A model generated the notes under the pieces. That model searched no databases, was not told where the DNA came from, and saw nothing but the letters and a program-made list of their open reading frames with translations. A stretch of DNA of 6,288 nt from an uncultured Eubacterium sp. (GTDB lineage Bacteria; Bacillota; Clostridia; Oscillospirales; Acutalibacteraceae), in the NCBI GenBank assembly GCA_945979635.1, contig CAMFPZ010000056.1:1-6288 (forward strand), in the 5' to 3' direction. Made by a program: the position numbers and the translations under genes. Positions 1 to 6,288 of the stretch are shown here, in pieces; the first letter of the stretch is position 1, and every line of letters begins with the position of its first letter.

Positions 1-44
1 CACAAGGAGTATCGTCGGCAGCGTCAGATGTGTATAAGAGACAG
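1..44 (+). other. Untrimmed Illumina Nextera P5/i5/Read 1 adapter (artefact)
   Basis: This stretch is synthetic library sequence, not genome. Bases 1-3 (CAC) fit the end of the P5 oligo. Bases 4-11 (AAGGAGTA) match the Nextera i5 index known as N507/S507. Bases 12-25 (TCGTCGGCAGCGTC) are the Read 1 linker, and bases 26-44 (AGATGTGTATAAGAGACAG) are the 19-base Tn5 mosaic end. The four parts are contiguous and in the order of a real library molecule, so chance similarity is not credible. Genomic sequence begins at about base 45, which would be a transposase cut site. The mosaic end should not be annotated as a natural Tn5 or IS50 end. Confidence 0.98.
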
Positions 45-69
45 TAATAATTCCTTAATAAAATAATAC

Positions 70-97
70 TTGAAATATTTAGCACATATGTTATAAT
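70..97 (+). promoter_or_regulatory. Sigma-A type promoter with extended -10
   Basis: The -35 box is TTGAAA at 70-75 (five of six consensus bases) and the -10 box is TATAAT at 92-97 (a perfect match), separated by 16 bp. A TG at 89-90 followed by one base makes this an extended -10. The surroundings are AT-rich. Transcription should begin near position 104, giving a leader of about 150 nt before the GTG start at 256. It is the only good promoter seen upstream of the large gene, so that gene is probably transcribed from here by the housekeeping sigma factor. No operator site was recognised. Confidence 0.8.
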
Positions 98-103
98 GTT
101 ACT

Positions 104-238
104 GCGTGGAGTGTCCCGTTGAAAAGTTATTATTATCCTGTCGGGTATCGCTACCCTTCTTTCTGCGGCGAAAATTTGCAGCGTGGTCAGAGAAGGTGAC
201 AGACGGATAATCTTCGGTACACTGTCGTAAATATTTAT
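104..238 (+). promoter_or_regulatory. Predicted structured 5' leader, no known riboswitch recognised
   Basis: The predicted untranslated leader has several short complementary segments. GGGTA (143-147) pairs with TACCC (152-156) around a four-base loop. CTGC (163-166) pairs with GCAG (178-181), possibly extended by G-U pairs. GACAG (198-202) pairs with CTGTC (222-226) around a 19-base loop, close to the ribosome binding site. CCCG (115-118) could instead pair with CGGG (142-145), competing with the first hairpin. I compared it from memory with the c-di-GMP-I, ydaO and some other riboswitch cores and found no match. There is no U-tract, so an intrinsic terminator or attenuator is not evident. 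The pairings were found by eye and their stability was not computed. Confidence 0.4.
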
Positions 239-244
239 GGAGGA
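239..244 (+). promoter_or_regulatory. Shine-Dalgarno site fixing the GTG start
   Basis: GGAGGA at 239-244 is a strong Shine-Dalgarno sequence. About 11 bases separate it from the GTG at 256, slightly longer than the usual 5-9. An in-frame TAA at 208-210 lies upstream, and no other in-frame ATG, GTG or TTG occurs between it and 256. The next in-frame ATG (313) is inside the signal-peptide hydrophobic core. Together these fix the start at 256. Confidence 0.85.
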
Positions 245-255
245 AATTTAAGAAA

Positions 256-354
256 GTGAAAAAATCTAAAATCTTTGCACGCAAGATAATTTCTGTCATT
301 CTTGCAGTTTTGATGGCGGCTTCGACCTTTACAGGCGTAGTTACAGTTTATGCT
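256..354 (+). other. Sec signal peptide (residues 1-33)
   Basis: The N-terminus has a basic n-region (MKKSKIFARK), a hydrophobic core from I11 to about V31 rich in I, V, L and A, and a V-Y-A signal peptidase I motif at 31-33. The mature chain would then begin with K34. There is no lipobox cysteine after the core, so this is not a lipoprotein signal. It directs the protein out of the cell. Confidence 0.93.
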
Positions 355-3300
355 AAGTCGACTGACGACAATCACGACTCAAAGTTGGCAGCAAACTTTA
401 TGGCATGGGCAGAGACTACCGATAACCAAACAGCTGAAGCTCTTCTTGACTGGGTTGACGAAACTCTCCAGAAGGCAGGCCTTGCACCAATCGTATTCAG
501 CGGTAACTATGTTGTTGTAAATATCAACATCAACGGTCACCTCGACAGTATCGACGGTGTGCTTGACCTCGTTAGACAGGTTGGCGGTTTGCTTGATTCG
601 TACGGCGGACTTCTCGGCGGCGATATCAAGAATATAAACCTCTCACCATTACTTAGCCTTCCGTCAATAACTTCCGGTGACGGTATCATCTCGAAATGTA
701 ATAGATCATATCGTGCAAAAAATGATGCAAAGGACATTGTTATGGCCCTTGCAAAAACAATTTATTGGAATTCAAACGACAATACCGCAAGCGGTCACAC
801 AAACAAGAACATTATCGGCCAGTTCATCAAGGGCAAGCTTGACCTTGGTTCGATTTTGAGCGGTATAGTGGATGTATATGGCTTAATCGGCGGTATCGGC
901 GGCCTCGATATGTGGGCAGGCTACCAGAGCAATCTCGTTTACAACCTTTTAGCTAATGTAATTCTTTCATTTTCCGGCTGGTATACAGACGCTGAAATTA
1001 AAGATTACAAGAACTATCTCCAAGGTAACGGCGGTACAAAATGGAATTTTGACGAGCAGCTTTTTGCACAGCTTACAGATGCATTCATGAATAAGCTTGC
1101 TCTCAATATTACCTATGCTCGCAAGAAGATTGTTGACCCTGACACAGGCAGCATTACTTTTGAGCCGACCGATTGCTCACAGGCTCGCTATGTTGAAATT
1201 AAGGCATGGCTCAACAAAAACGGTAAGGGTATCAACGACGATACTGTTGCTGAGGCTTCAAGAGCACTTGGCTATGACGACCAGCTTCGTTACGAGCCGA
1301 CAACCGGTAATGTATATCTCTTTAGATATGGCAACGAGAAGCTTTCTCTTACCACATCTACAAAGGTTTATGATGCAGTAAACGATGCATTAAAGCTCGC
1401 TTGGAACTCTGCTATCCTTCCTACAATCAGCCTTCTTCGTGTAAACAACGATATGGACTGGTATGAGGGACACGGCGGAAACTTCGATAACCAATTCTAT
1501 TATTGGGCACAGAGCGAAGGCTTAATCGACGAGAACAACTGGAAAGCAGTTTACACAATGGACAATGTAAAGGCTTATGCTGCTGCTAAGTATGTTGAGT
1601 ATGGCTGTGCTTCACCGGCTGATATGATCGAAAAGATTAAGAAGACCTTCGATTACGACAGAAATATTGTAGACGAACCTACATACACTTGGAGAGATGT
1701 AGAAAAGAACAACAACTATGTAACTCCTGAAGGCAGAACAGAGTCTATCCTCTTTGGTAAGCTCAGATACAGCCCGCTTGCAGATCTCGTATTTGATATG
1801 CAAACAGGTCCTATCAACCTTTACTTTATGCAAACAGGCTTCCCGAACCTTGTTGCTTTCGTAGAAGATTATTTCAACAATGTTTCTAAGTACGGCAACA
1901 TCATCAACGCAATTAACAACCTTTTGGTTGCTGCAGTTAAGGATATTTTCCCTGACTCAGAGAATATCGGCTTGGGCGACGGTGAAAACAATGTTATTAC
2001 AAACATTTCTCGTCCGAACTTAATTACAACAGGCACAAGTCCTGAAAAGCTTGAAATTGCACAGGCTATCGCAACAAACCTTATGAGGATGCTCGAATAC
2101 GGTGCAAATGTAACCGACGAGAACCTTTTGAGCCAGTTCTATAATAAGAACGGTGAATCAGGTAAGCTTACAAGCTCATCTCTTTCGGAGGCAAATGTTG
2201 AAGAGGCTATGGTTCCTCTCGCAATCGCTTGCATCCAGGTTATTGCAGATACAAAGTCTATCCACAGAGAAGACTGGGATTATGCAGTAGATGCTGAGGG
2301 CGTTGCTTTCGTAGCACTTCGTGAGTATCTTTCATACTCGCTTCCAAAGAAGAATTATGACCAGCTCGTTAAGATTGAAAACGGCAAGTATGTTGCTACA
2401 AAGGACTTCGATACAAGCGATGGTCCGGGAGCAAGCATGTATCTTGATGTTATCCTTCCGATGGCTCGTGATGCAGTAGGTTATCTTCTTAACTCAATCG
2501 TTCCTTGTCGTGACAAGAACGGCAATATCTGGAATGTATACGAAACAGACCCTGCAACCGACACTACAACAATCTTTGAAATCCTTAATTCCGTAGTATG
2601 CTACTATGCTTCTATGGATGAGTTCAATGAACCAACATGGAACACAACAGCTTCAAAGACTTATGGTAAGGGCGTTGCTGCTCTTCTTGGCGTTGTAACA
2701 AGCACAGGTGCTTGCAACGTTACAAATACTAATACATTGTGGCAGAATTTCGATAATATCGCTAATTCTGTATGGCCTGTTCTCGGAATTATCCAATACG
2801 GCAGCAAGGCAGAGGCTAACAAGCACAATGGCTTTAATTCATACGAATTCCTTTATGAAGGCGTAATTCTTCCTCTTCTTGAGATTAGCGGCGATCGTAC
2901 AGCGTTGACTAACAGCCAGAAGCAGGTTAAGGGTATCACAAAGGTTCTTGAGCAGCTTCTTGTTATGTTCACAACAGAGCCTGTAGTTACTAAGGGCATT
3001 GATGCACTTGTTTATGACGAGGTTGTAGCTTCTCTCGTAAACTCAATCTTCGGCAAGCGTACAAATTCTCAATTATATGCGAGAATTATTCCTACAACTG
3101 ACGATATGAAGGCCGGCGGACTTAATTCTGCTACTCCTTTCGATACATTGGTCAGCTCGACTGTATTTGCATACAGCAAGGGTTATGACGAAAATGGAAA
3201 CGCACCGAACAATAATGAAAATGGTGTTCTCGGCAACCTTTTAAGCAACCTTTACGGCTTCCTCGGCGGTAACGCAGAAGAAACAAATGCAACAATGGGT

Positions 3301-6267
3301 GCTGGAACATGGCAGGGCTTGATGTTCGTTGTTAAGGCTGTTTCATATTTCATTCCGGGATTCCTTCCACAGCTGAAGGATCACCAATTCAATGCAGCTT
3401 CTGTTTCTGTAAACGATCCATCCCGTGCTAATATCCAAACAGGTGCTTCTATTGGTACAACAACTATTACTCTTTCTAACAACGCTTCCGGTCTTAACAG
3501 ATTCTACAAGAACGAATCCGGTAAGATTGTTGCTGATGACAGATATTTCGTTGTAGCAAAGAACCTTGTATACAGCGGTTCAGGCGTATCAATGACATTT
3601 GATAGCCCTGCAGGTAAGGTAATCGCACCTGAAGAGAGCTTGAAGATTAACGCTTCCGCTAACGGACCTTCAACAAGCACACTTGTTGAGTTCACATTTA
3701 CTTATGATGTATATCTTGGTACATCTGCTAATCCTAAAAAGCAGCTTCTTTATTCAGACCAGGTTGCAACCTGCTACCTTAACCTTTCGGTAGATAAGGA
3801 CTGGGCAGGTAAGACATTGGGCGGTTACGACCAGAATACCGGCTGCTATTATCCAAATAAGTCAACCGACTATGTATCAAAGGATCCGGGTAACCGTAAG
3901 AAGGTTAATGTTTATAAAAACCTTGTTATTACAAACGCAAATCCGGGTCAGGTTGATACCTTCGGTATTAATGAAAACAGCTACACAGGCTTCTATGCTG
4001 CTGATGCAAGCGGTAATGCTTATGCAGCATACGATGATGAAACAGGTGACATTCTTGCAGTTGATAGATTCGACGTTAAGATTGGCACAAATGCTTGGGA
4101 TAGAGGTACATCCTCTACGGTAAACGGCATTACAGCATATGCAGGTTATACTCAGGATGAGCTTACAGCTAAGCTTGACCCATATGCAAAGAAGGATGCT
4201 GACGGTAATGTAACAGGCTATACTGTTGATGTTCAGACAAGAACTCATATTGCTCTTGCTGCTTCCGAAGACACAAGCGGTGCAGTAATTAAGTCAACAG
4301 AAAAGATAGGCGAAAAGATTTCTTCTGTTACAGTTGCTCCGGCACTTATTACAGCCGGCTGTGCTACCGCAGCTACTCCAAGCCATGGTATCAATTTCGT
4401 AAGATTGCCTTCAACCACAGCTGCTACAAATGTTAAGTGGCTCAAGTATGATGGCACAACATCTGTTAAGGCAGAATCTTACACAATGAACTTTAGAGGT
4501 TACATTGGTACAAAAACATATGACCTCGGCACAATTGCTGTTACAATTGCTAACACAAATGGTGCTGATAAACTTCAGAAGACATATGACGACTATCTTG
4601 CTGAGATGGCTCCATATCAACCTTCTGACTATAAGGATTATAACGAAAAGTATAATTCTTCCGATACAAACGATGCTGTTCAGGGTTCATTCAAGAATGT
4701 AGTATCGCAAATCGCTGCTCCTGTAACTCTTGATAACGCTGATAAGCTTGTATCAACAACTATCCTTGAGGCTGACAAGCTTTCTACAACATCTACAACC
4801 GGCGACGTTGCATTTGAGCCTGCAAAGGTTTCTGCAAAAGGCGATAAGATGACAGAAAGCTTCTACACCGATGGTACATACTACTATCACGACGAGGAAC
4901 ACAAGTTCCCTGTATATTGCAGAACATACCTTGCTTCTGCAACAAATGGTGTAGATAAGTTCGGCACAAAGGTTGTTAAGAACGGCGACCTCTACTATCT
5001 CGTAAACGATGTTCAGTACGAGAAGGGTTGGAATGTTGGTTCTTACGAATATCCTTACTACGGCACAACAAATGTTCCTGCTAAAAACGATAAGGGCGAA
5101 GCTCTTTATGAGCAGGTACAGTATCAGTATTGGACTGCTGATGGTAAGAGAGTTAACTCCAATGACAATTGGACTTATAAGTTCGCACTTACTCATGAGA
5201 CTATTAAACCAAACGATGGAAATGAGTATCGTGGCTTCTACACAATGCTTGAGGATGACCTTAAGTATAATGTAGAGCAGGCAAAGAAGAATGTTGATAC
5301 TTCTCTTATGACATTAATCACCGACGAAATTATCGCTGACCGTGCCGGTATGGAAAGCGTTGACTACAAGGTTGACACATATGAGAAGATGGTACAAATT
5401 GCAAGAAACGGTGAGGCTCTCGTATCTGTTACGGGCGTTGATGAAGCCAAAAATCCAATTTATGCTACATCAGCTTCTTCAGTTGAAATCAGAGAGGCTA
5501 ACCGCTTGTACAAGAAGTACGCTAGACTCGTTGAGGCTCGTGGCTACGAAGGTAACAAGCTTGAGGCTGAAATCAACCACTTAACAGGTACAACAAAGTA
5601 CAATCTTTCTGCAACATACAACGAGGAAACAGGAGTTGCTACTGTTTCTTACACAGGTACATCAACACCTGCACCGGATTATGGTAAGTTTGTAAATGGC
5701 GTACTTGTAAACGAAGGCGATATTGTTTACACTGAAACAACATGGAACAACTACATTGTTGCTCTTGCAAAGGCTATAATTGCTTCTAAAGATGTAAAAT
5801 CTGCTGTTGCAGGAACATATGTTGCAAAGAAGAATGTTGTTATGGCTGAAAATGAGCTTGATATTCCTGCTGCTGCAACAACTTATGTTGTAAGCGGTGT
5901 TGTAACAGAGGCTATCGACAATGTTGGTACAGCCGGCACATATGCTCTTGCTGATGTTGCTATTACAGCAGAAGGCAAGAAGCTCGGCAAGACTGACTCT
6001 AACGGTGCATTCTCTGTTGAGGTTCCGCTCGGTGTTACCGATGTAACATTCACAGTAAACGGCCAGAGCAGAACAGTATCCTTCGATGGTGCAACAGAGG
6101 TTGCAGGTGCACAGGTTGGTATCGTTGATCTCGACTTCAATGGCGACGGTAAGATTAATGCAACTGATGCTGCGTTAGGCTCAAAGCTTAACAAGGATAA
6201 GCTTGCAAATGTAAACTTCAAGTCAATTTTGAAGTACGGCGTTCAGTATAATGCAACTCTCGACTAA
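256..6267 (+). CDS. Giant secreted modular protein with Ig-like, FIVAR-like and dockerin-like regions
   Basis: This is a complete 2003-residue protein of unassigned function. It starts at a GTG and ends at TAA, directly followed by a second TAA. Residues 1-33 are a Sec signal peptide. Residues 34 to about 1044 look mainly helical and match no family I can name. Residues 1045-1183 and about 1215-1437 are beta-rich and Ig-like. Residues 1438-1490 and 1660-1776 are charged helical segments resembling FIVAR-type modules, flanking an aromatic-rich stretch at 1536-1643. Residues 1877-1956 resemble a carboxypeptidase-regulatory-like domain, and 1960-1974 form one dockerin-type calcium loop. I see no catalytic motif, LPXTG anchor, SLH repeat or internal transmembrane helix. 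Lysine AAG and leucine CTT codons look frequent, which would suit good expression. It has its own promoter and appears to stand alone, although downstream sequence is missing. A surface structural, adhesion or substrate-binding role is inferred. Confidence refers to the gene call; function is much less certain. Confidence 0.97.
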   Translation: MKKSKIFARKIISVILAVLMAASTFTGVVTVYAKSTDDNHDSKLAANFMAWAETTDNQTAEALLDWVDETLQKAGLAPIVFSGNYVVVNININGHLDSIDGVLDLVRQVGGLLDSYGGLLGGDIKNINLSPLLSLPSITSGDGIISKCNRSYRAKNDAKDIVMALAKTIYWNSNDNTASGHTNKNIIGQFIKGKLDLGSILSGIVDVYGLIGGIGGLDMWAGYQSNLVYNLLANVILSFSGWYTDAEIKDYKNYLQGNGGTKWNFDEQLFAQLTDAFMNKLALNITYARKKIVDPDTGSITFEPTDCSQARYVEIKAWLNKNGKGINDDTVAEASRALGYDDQLRYEPTTGNVYLFRYGNEKLSLTTSTKVYDAVNDALKLAWNSAILPTISLLRVNNDMDWYEGHGGNFDNQFYYWAQSEGLIDENNWKAVYTMDNVKAYAAAKYVEYGCASPADMIEKIKKTFDYDRNIVDEPTYTWRDVEKNNNYVTPEGRTESILFGKLRYSPLADLVFDMQTGPINLYFMQTGFPNLVAFVEDYFNNVSKYGNIINAINNLLVAAVKDIFPDSENIGLGDGENNVITNISRPNLITTGTSPEKLEIAQAIATNLMRMLEYGANVTDENLLSQFYNKNGESGKLTSSSLSEANVEEAMVPLAIACIQVIADTKSIHREDWDYAVDAEGVAFVALREYLSYSLPKKNYDQLVKIENGKYVATKDFDTSDGPGASMYLDVILPMARDAVGYLLNSIVPCRDKNGNIWNVYETDPATDTTTIFEILNSVVCYYASMDEFNEPTWNTTASKTYGKGVAALLGVVTSTGACNVTNTNTLWQNFDNIANSVWPVLGIIQYGSKAEANKHNGFNSYEFLYEGVILPLLEISGDRTALTNSQKQVKGITKVLEQLLVMFTTEPVVTKGIDALVYDEVVASLVNSIFGKRTNSQLYARIIPTTDDMKAGGLNSATPFDTLVSSTVFAYSKGYDENGNAPNNNENGVLGNLLSNLYGFLGGNAEETNATMGAGTWQGLMFVVKAVSYFIPGFLPQLKDHQFNAASVSVNDPSRANIQTGASIGTTTITLSNNASGLNRFYKNESGKIVADDRYFVVAKNLVYSGSGVSMTFDSPAGKVIAPEESLKINASANGPSTSTLVEFTFTYDVYLGTSANPKKQLLYSDQVATCYLNLSVDKDWAGKTLGGYDQNTGCYYPNKSTDYVSKDPGNRKKVNVYKNLVITNANPGQVDTFGINENSYTGFYAADASGNAYAAYDDETGDILAVDRFDVKIGTNAWDRGTSSTVNGITAYAGYTQDELTAKLDPYAKKDADGNVTGYTVDVQTRTHIALAASEDTSGAVIKSTEKIGEKISSVTVAPALITAGCATAATPSHGINFVRLPSTTAATNVKWLKYDGTTSVKAESYTMNFRGYIGTKTYDLGTIAVTIANTNGADKLQKTYDDYLAEMAPYQPSDYKDYNEKYNSSDTNDAVQGSFKNVVSQIAAPVTLDNADKLVSTTILEADKLSTTSTTGDVAFEPAKVSAKGDKMTESFYTDGTYYYHDEEHKFPVYCRTYLASATNGVDKFGTKVVKNGDLYYLVNDVQYEKGWNVGSYEYPYYGTTNVPAKNDKGEALYEQVQYQYWTADGKRVNSNDNWTYKFALTHETIKPNDGNEYRGFYTMLEDDLKYNVEQAKKNVDTSLMTLITDEIIADRAGMESVDYKVDTYEKMVQIARNGEALVSVTGVDEAKNPIYATSASSVEIREANRLYKKYARLVEARGYEGNKLEAEINHLTGTTKYNLSATYNEETGVATVSYTGTSTPAPDYGKFVNGVLVNEGDIVYTETTWNNYIVALAKAIIASKDVKSAVAGTYVAKKNVVMAENELDIPAAATTYVVSGVVTEAIDNVGTAGTYALADVAITAEGKKLGKTDSNGAFSVEVPLGVTDVTFTVNGQSRTVSFDGATEVAGAQVGIVDLDFNGDGKINATDAALGSKLNKDKLANVNFKSILKYGVQYNATLD
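355..3387 (+). other. Large N-terminal region, mainly helical, unassigned (residues 34-1044)
   Basis: About 1000 residues show no fold I can name. The region mixes amphipathic, leucine- and isoleucine-rich stretches with polar loops. Examples are a Gly/Leu-rich segment at 96-137 and another at 196-244. The tripeptide ILP recurs at 387-389, 733-735 and 871-873, each time in a hydrophobic helix-like context, which may mark degenerate structural repeats. A short double MQTG motif lies at 515-518 and 525-528. Hydrophobic patches are too short or too broken by charged residues to be convincing membrane spans. From memory this style of sequence occurs in large secreted proteins of uncultured gut Clostridia, but I cannot confirm that here. 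Confidence 0.55.
3388..3804 (+). other. Beta-rich Ig-like region 1 (residues 1045-1183)
   Basis: After the helical part the composition shifts to alternating hydrophobic and polar residues with many T, S, V, N and G, typical of beta strands. Readable strands include TTTITLSNNASG, YFVVAKNLVYSG, VSMTFDSPAGKV and a long VEFTFTYDVYLG. The stretch ends near the NLSVDKDW segment. This resembles bacterial Ig-like or CARDB-like modules used as spacers or binding domains on secreted proteins. The family assignment is inference from strand pattern alone. Confidence 0.5.
3898..4566 (+). other. Beta-rich Ig-like region 2 (residues about 1215-1437)
   Basis: A second strand-rich stretch begins with NVYKNLVITNANPGQ and contains several acidic turn segments such as YDDETGD. 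A possible third beta unit starts near 1356 with SSVTVAPALITAG and ends with LGTIAVTIAN just before a helical segment. The region may hold one large or two smaller beta-sandwich domains. Boundaries are approximate and no family was recognised. Confidence 0.4.
4567..4725 (+). other. FIVAR-like helical segment 1 (residues 1438-1490)
   Basis: The segment opens with DKLQKTYDDYLAEMAPYQPS and continues with a YKDYNEKYN stretch and a final amphipathic helix. The pattern of paired tyrosines and charged residues in short helices resembles FIVAR-type (found in various architectures) three-helix modules of Gram-positive surface proteins. It follows the Ig-like region directly. The resemblance is weak and by eye. 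Confidence 0.35.
4861..5184 (+). other. Aromatic-rich segment (residues 1536-1643)
   Basis: By direct count, 24 of 108 residues are Tyr, Trp or Phe (about 22 percent), far above the rest of the protein. Clusters include TYYYH, LYYLV, YEYPYY and QYQYW. Glycine, asparagine and aspartate turns separate the clusters, suggesting a compact beta structure with exposed aromatics. Such surfaces often bind carbohydrate or polymer, but no known carbohydrate-binding family was recognised. It sits between the two helical segments. Confidence 0.5.
5233..5583 (+). other. FIVAR-like helical segment 2 (residues 1660-1776)
   Basis: This longer helical segment contains MLEDDLKYNVEQAKK, then a TYEKMVQIARNGEALV helix, and closes with EIREANRLYKKYARLVEARG and an amphipathic KLEAEINHL helix. 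The high charge and heptad-like spacing suit a helical bundle or short coiled coil. It resembles FIVAR-type helical linkers of surface proteins, but the match is not firm. Confidence 0.4.
5884..6123 (+). other. Carboxypeptidase-regulatory-like beta domain (residues 1877-1956)
   Basis: The sequence follows the family pattern: a first strand with SGVVTE, an ADVAITAEGKK strand, a KTDSNGAFSVEVPLG turn and strand, and a VTFTVNGQSRTVSF strand. The TDSNGAF turn is the most characteristic part. In extracellular bacterial proteins this prealbumin-like fold is a spacer or stability module and often sits directly before a dockerin, as here. Confidence 0.7.
6124..6264 (+). other. Dockerin-like C-terminus with one calcium loop (residues 1957-2003)
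   Basis: DFNGDGKINATD at 1960-1971 is a canonical dockerin type I F-hand loop: ligands at positions 1 (D1960), 3 (N1962), 5 (D1964), 9 (N1968) and 12 (D1971), with G1965 and I1967 at the conserved glycine and hydrophobic positions. A normal dockerin has a second copy about 20-30 residues later. Here the remaining tail (LNKDKLANVNFKSILKYG) lacks that ligand pattern. The module is therefore a half or degenerate dockerin. It could still bind calcium, and possibly a cohesin or a cell-surface partner. Confidence 0.75.
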
Positions 6268-6288
6268 TAATGTTATTTAATATATAAT
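6268..6288 (+). other. Truncated 3' flank, no terminator visible
   Basis: A second TAA stop at 6268-6270 follows the gene directly. The remaining bases are AT-rich and show no hairpin with a U-tract. The window ends before a terminator or a next gene could be seen, so whether the gene is monocistronic cannot be settled. Confidence 0.6.

Noticed and set aside
26..44. Tn5/IS50 mosaic end as sign of a natural transposon
   Set aside because: It is immediately preceded by the synthetic Read 1 linker and an i5 index, so it derives from library preparation.
104..238. c-di-GMP or other known riboswitch in the leader
   Set aside because: The conserved core motifs that I could recall are absent, and no terminator hairpin with a U-tract follows.
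99..299. Minus-strand open frame over the leader and gene start
   Set aside because: It runs through the leader, ribosome binding site and signal-peptide codons of the plus-strand gene and shows no protein features.
3877..4248. Minus-strand open frame of 123 codons
   Set aside because: It lies fully inside the large gene. Its protein is rich in Cys, Ile and Val, as expected from the complement of Thr- and Asn-rich coding, and no clear ribosome binding site was noticed.
4753..5196. Minus-strand open frame of 147 codons
   Set aside because: It is antisense to a continuous, domain-bearing coding region and has a cysteine-rich, low-information translation with no recognisable motif.
5883..6221. 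Minus-strand open frame of 112 codons
   Set aside because: It overlaps the carboxypeptidase-regulatory-like and dockerin-like regions, which are clearly coded on the plus strand.
6283..6288. TATAAT at the window end as a second promoter
   Set aside because: No fitting -35 box lies 16-18 bases upstream, and the motif is expected by chance in an AT-rich flank.

Overview
The window is one contig end carrying a single very large gene. The first 44 bases are not genomic. They match an Illumina Nextera P5-side adapter: the tail of the P5 oligo, an 8-base i5 index, the Read 1 linker and the 19-base Tn5 mosaic end. Biological sequence starts at about position 45. This points to a tagmentation library, probably metagenomic or single-cell, in which the adapter was not trimmed.

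Layout: bases 45-255 are a noncoding leader region. It holds a near-consensus sigma-A promoter (TTGAAA, 16 bp, TATAAT with an extended -10 TG), a predicted 5' UTR of about 150 nt with several small hairpins, and a strong Shine-Dalgarno site. Bases 256-6267 are one uninterrupted plus-strand reading frame of 2003 codons starting with GTG. It ends in tandem TAA stops 21 bases before the window ends. No terminator, RNA gene, mobile element or CRISPR array is visible.

The protein has a clear Sec signal peptide. After it come about 1000 residues that look mainly helical and match no family I can name, then two or three beta-rich Ig-like stretches. Next are a short helical segment, a strongly aromatic segment and a longer FIVAR-like helical segment. 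The C-terminus carries a carboxypeptidase-regulatory-like beta domain and a single dockerin-type calcium loop. No catalytic site, LPXTG sorting signal or SLH repeat is seen. The likely role is a secreted structural, adhesive or binding protein, possibly attached through its dockerin-like end to a cohesin-bearing partner. That role is inference.

The organism is most likely a gut-type Firmicute of the Clostridia (Ruminococcaceae/Oscillospirales or a relative). The reasons are the AT-leaning sequence, the Gram-positive promoter and ribosome binding site, and the combination of a signal peptide with a carboxypeptidase-regulatory-like plus dockerin C-terminus. A finer taxonomic call is not possible from this window.
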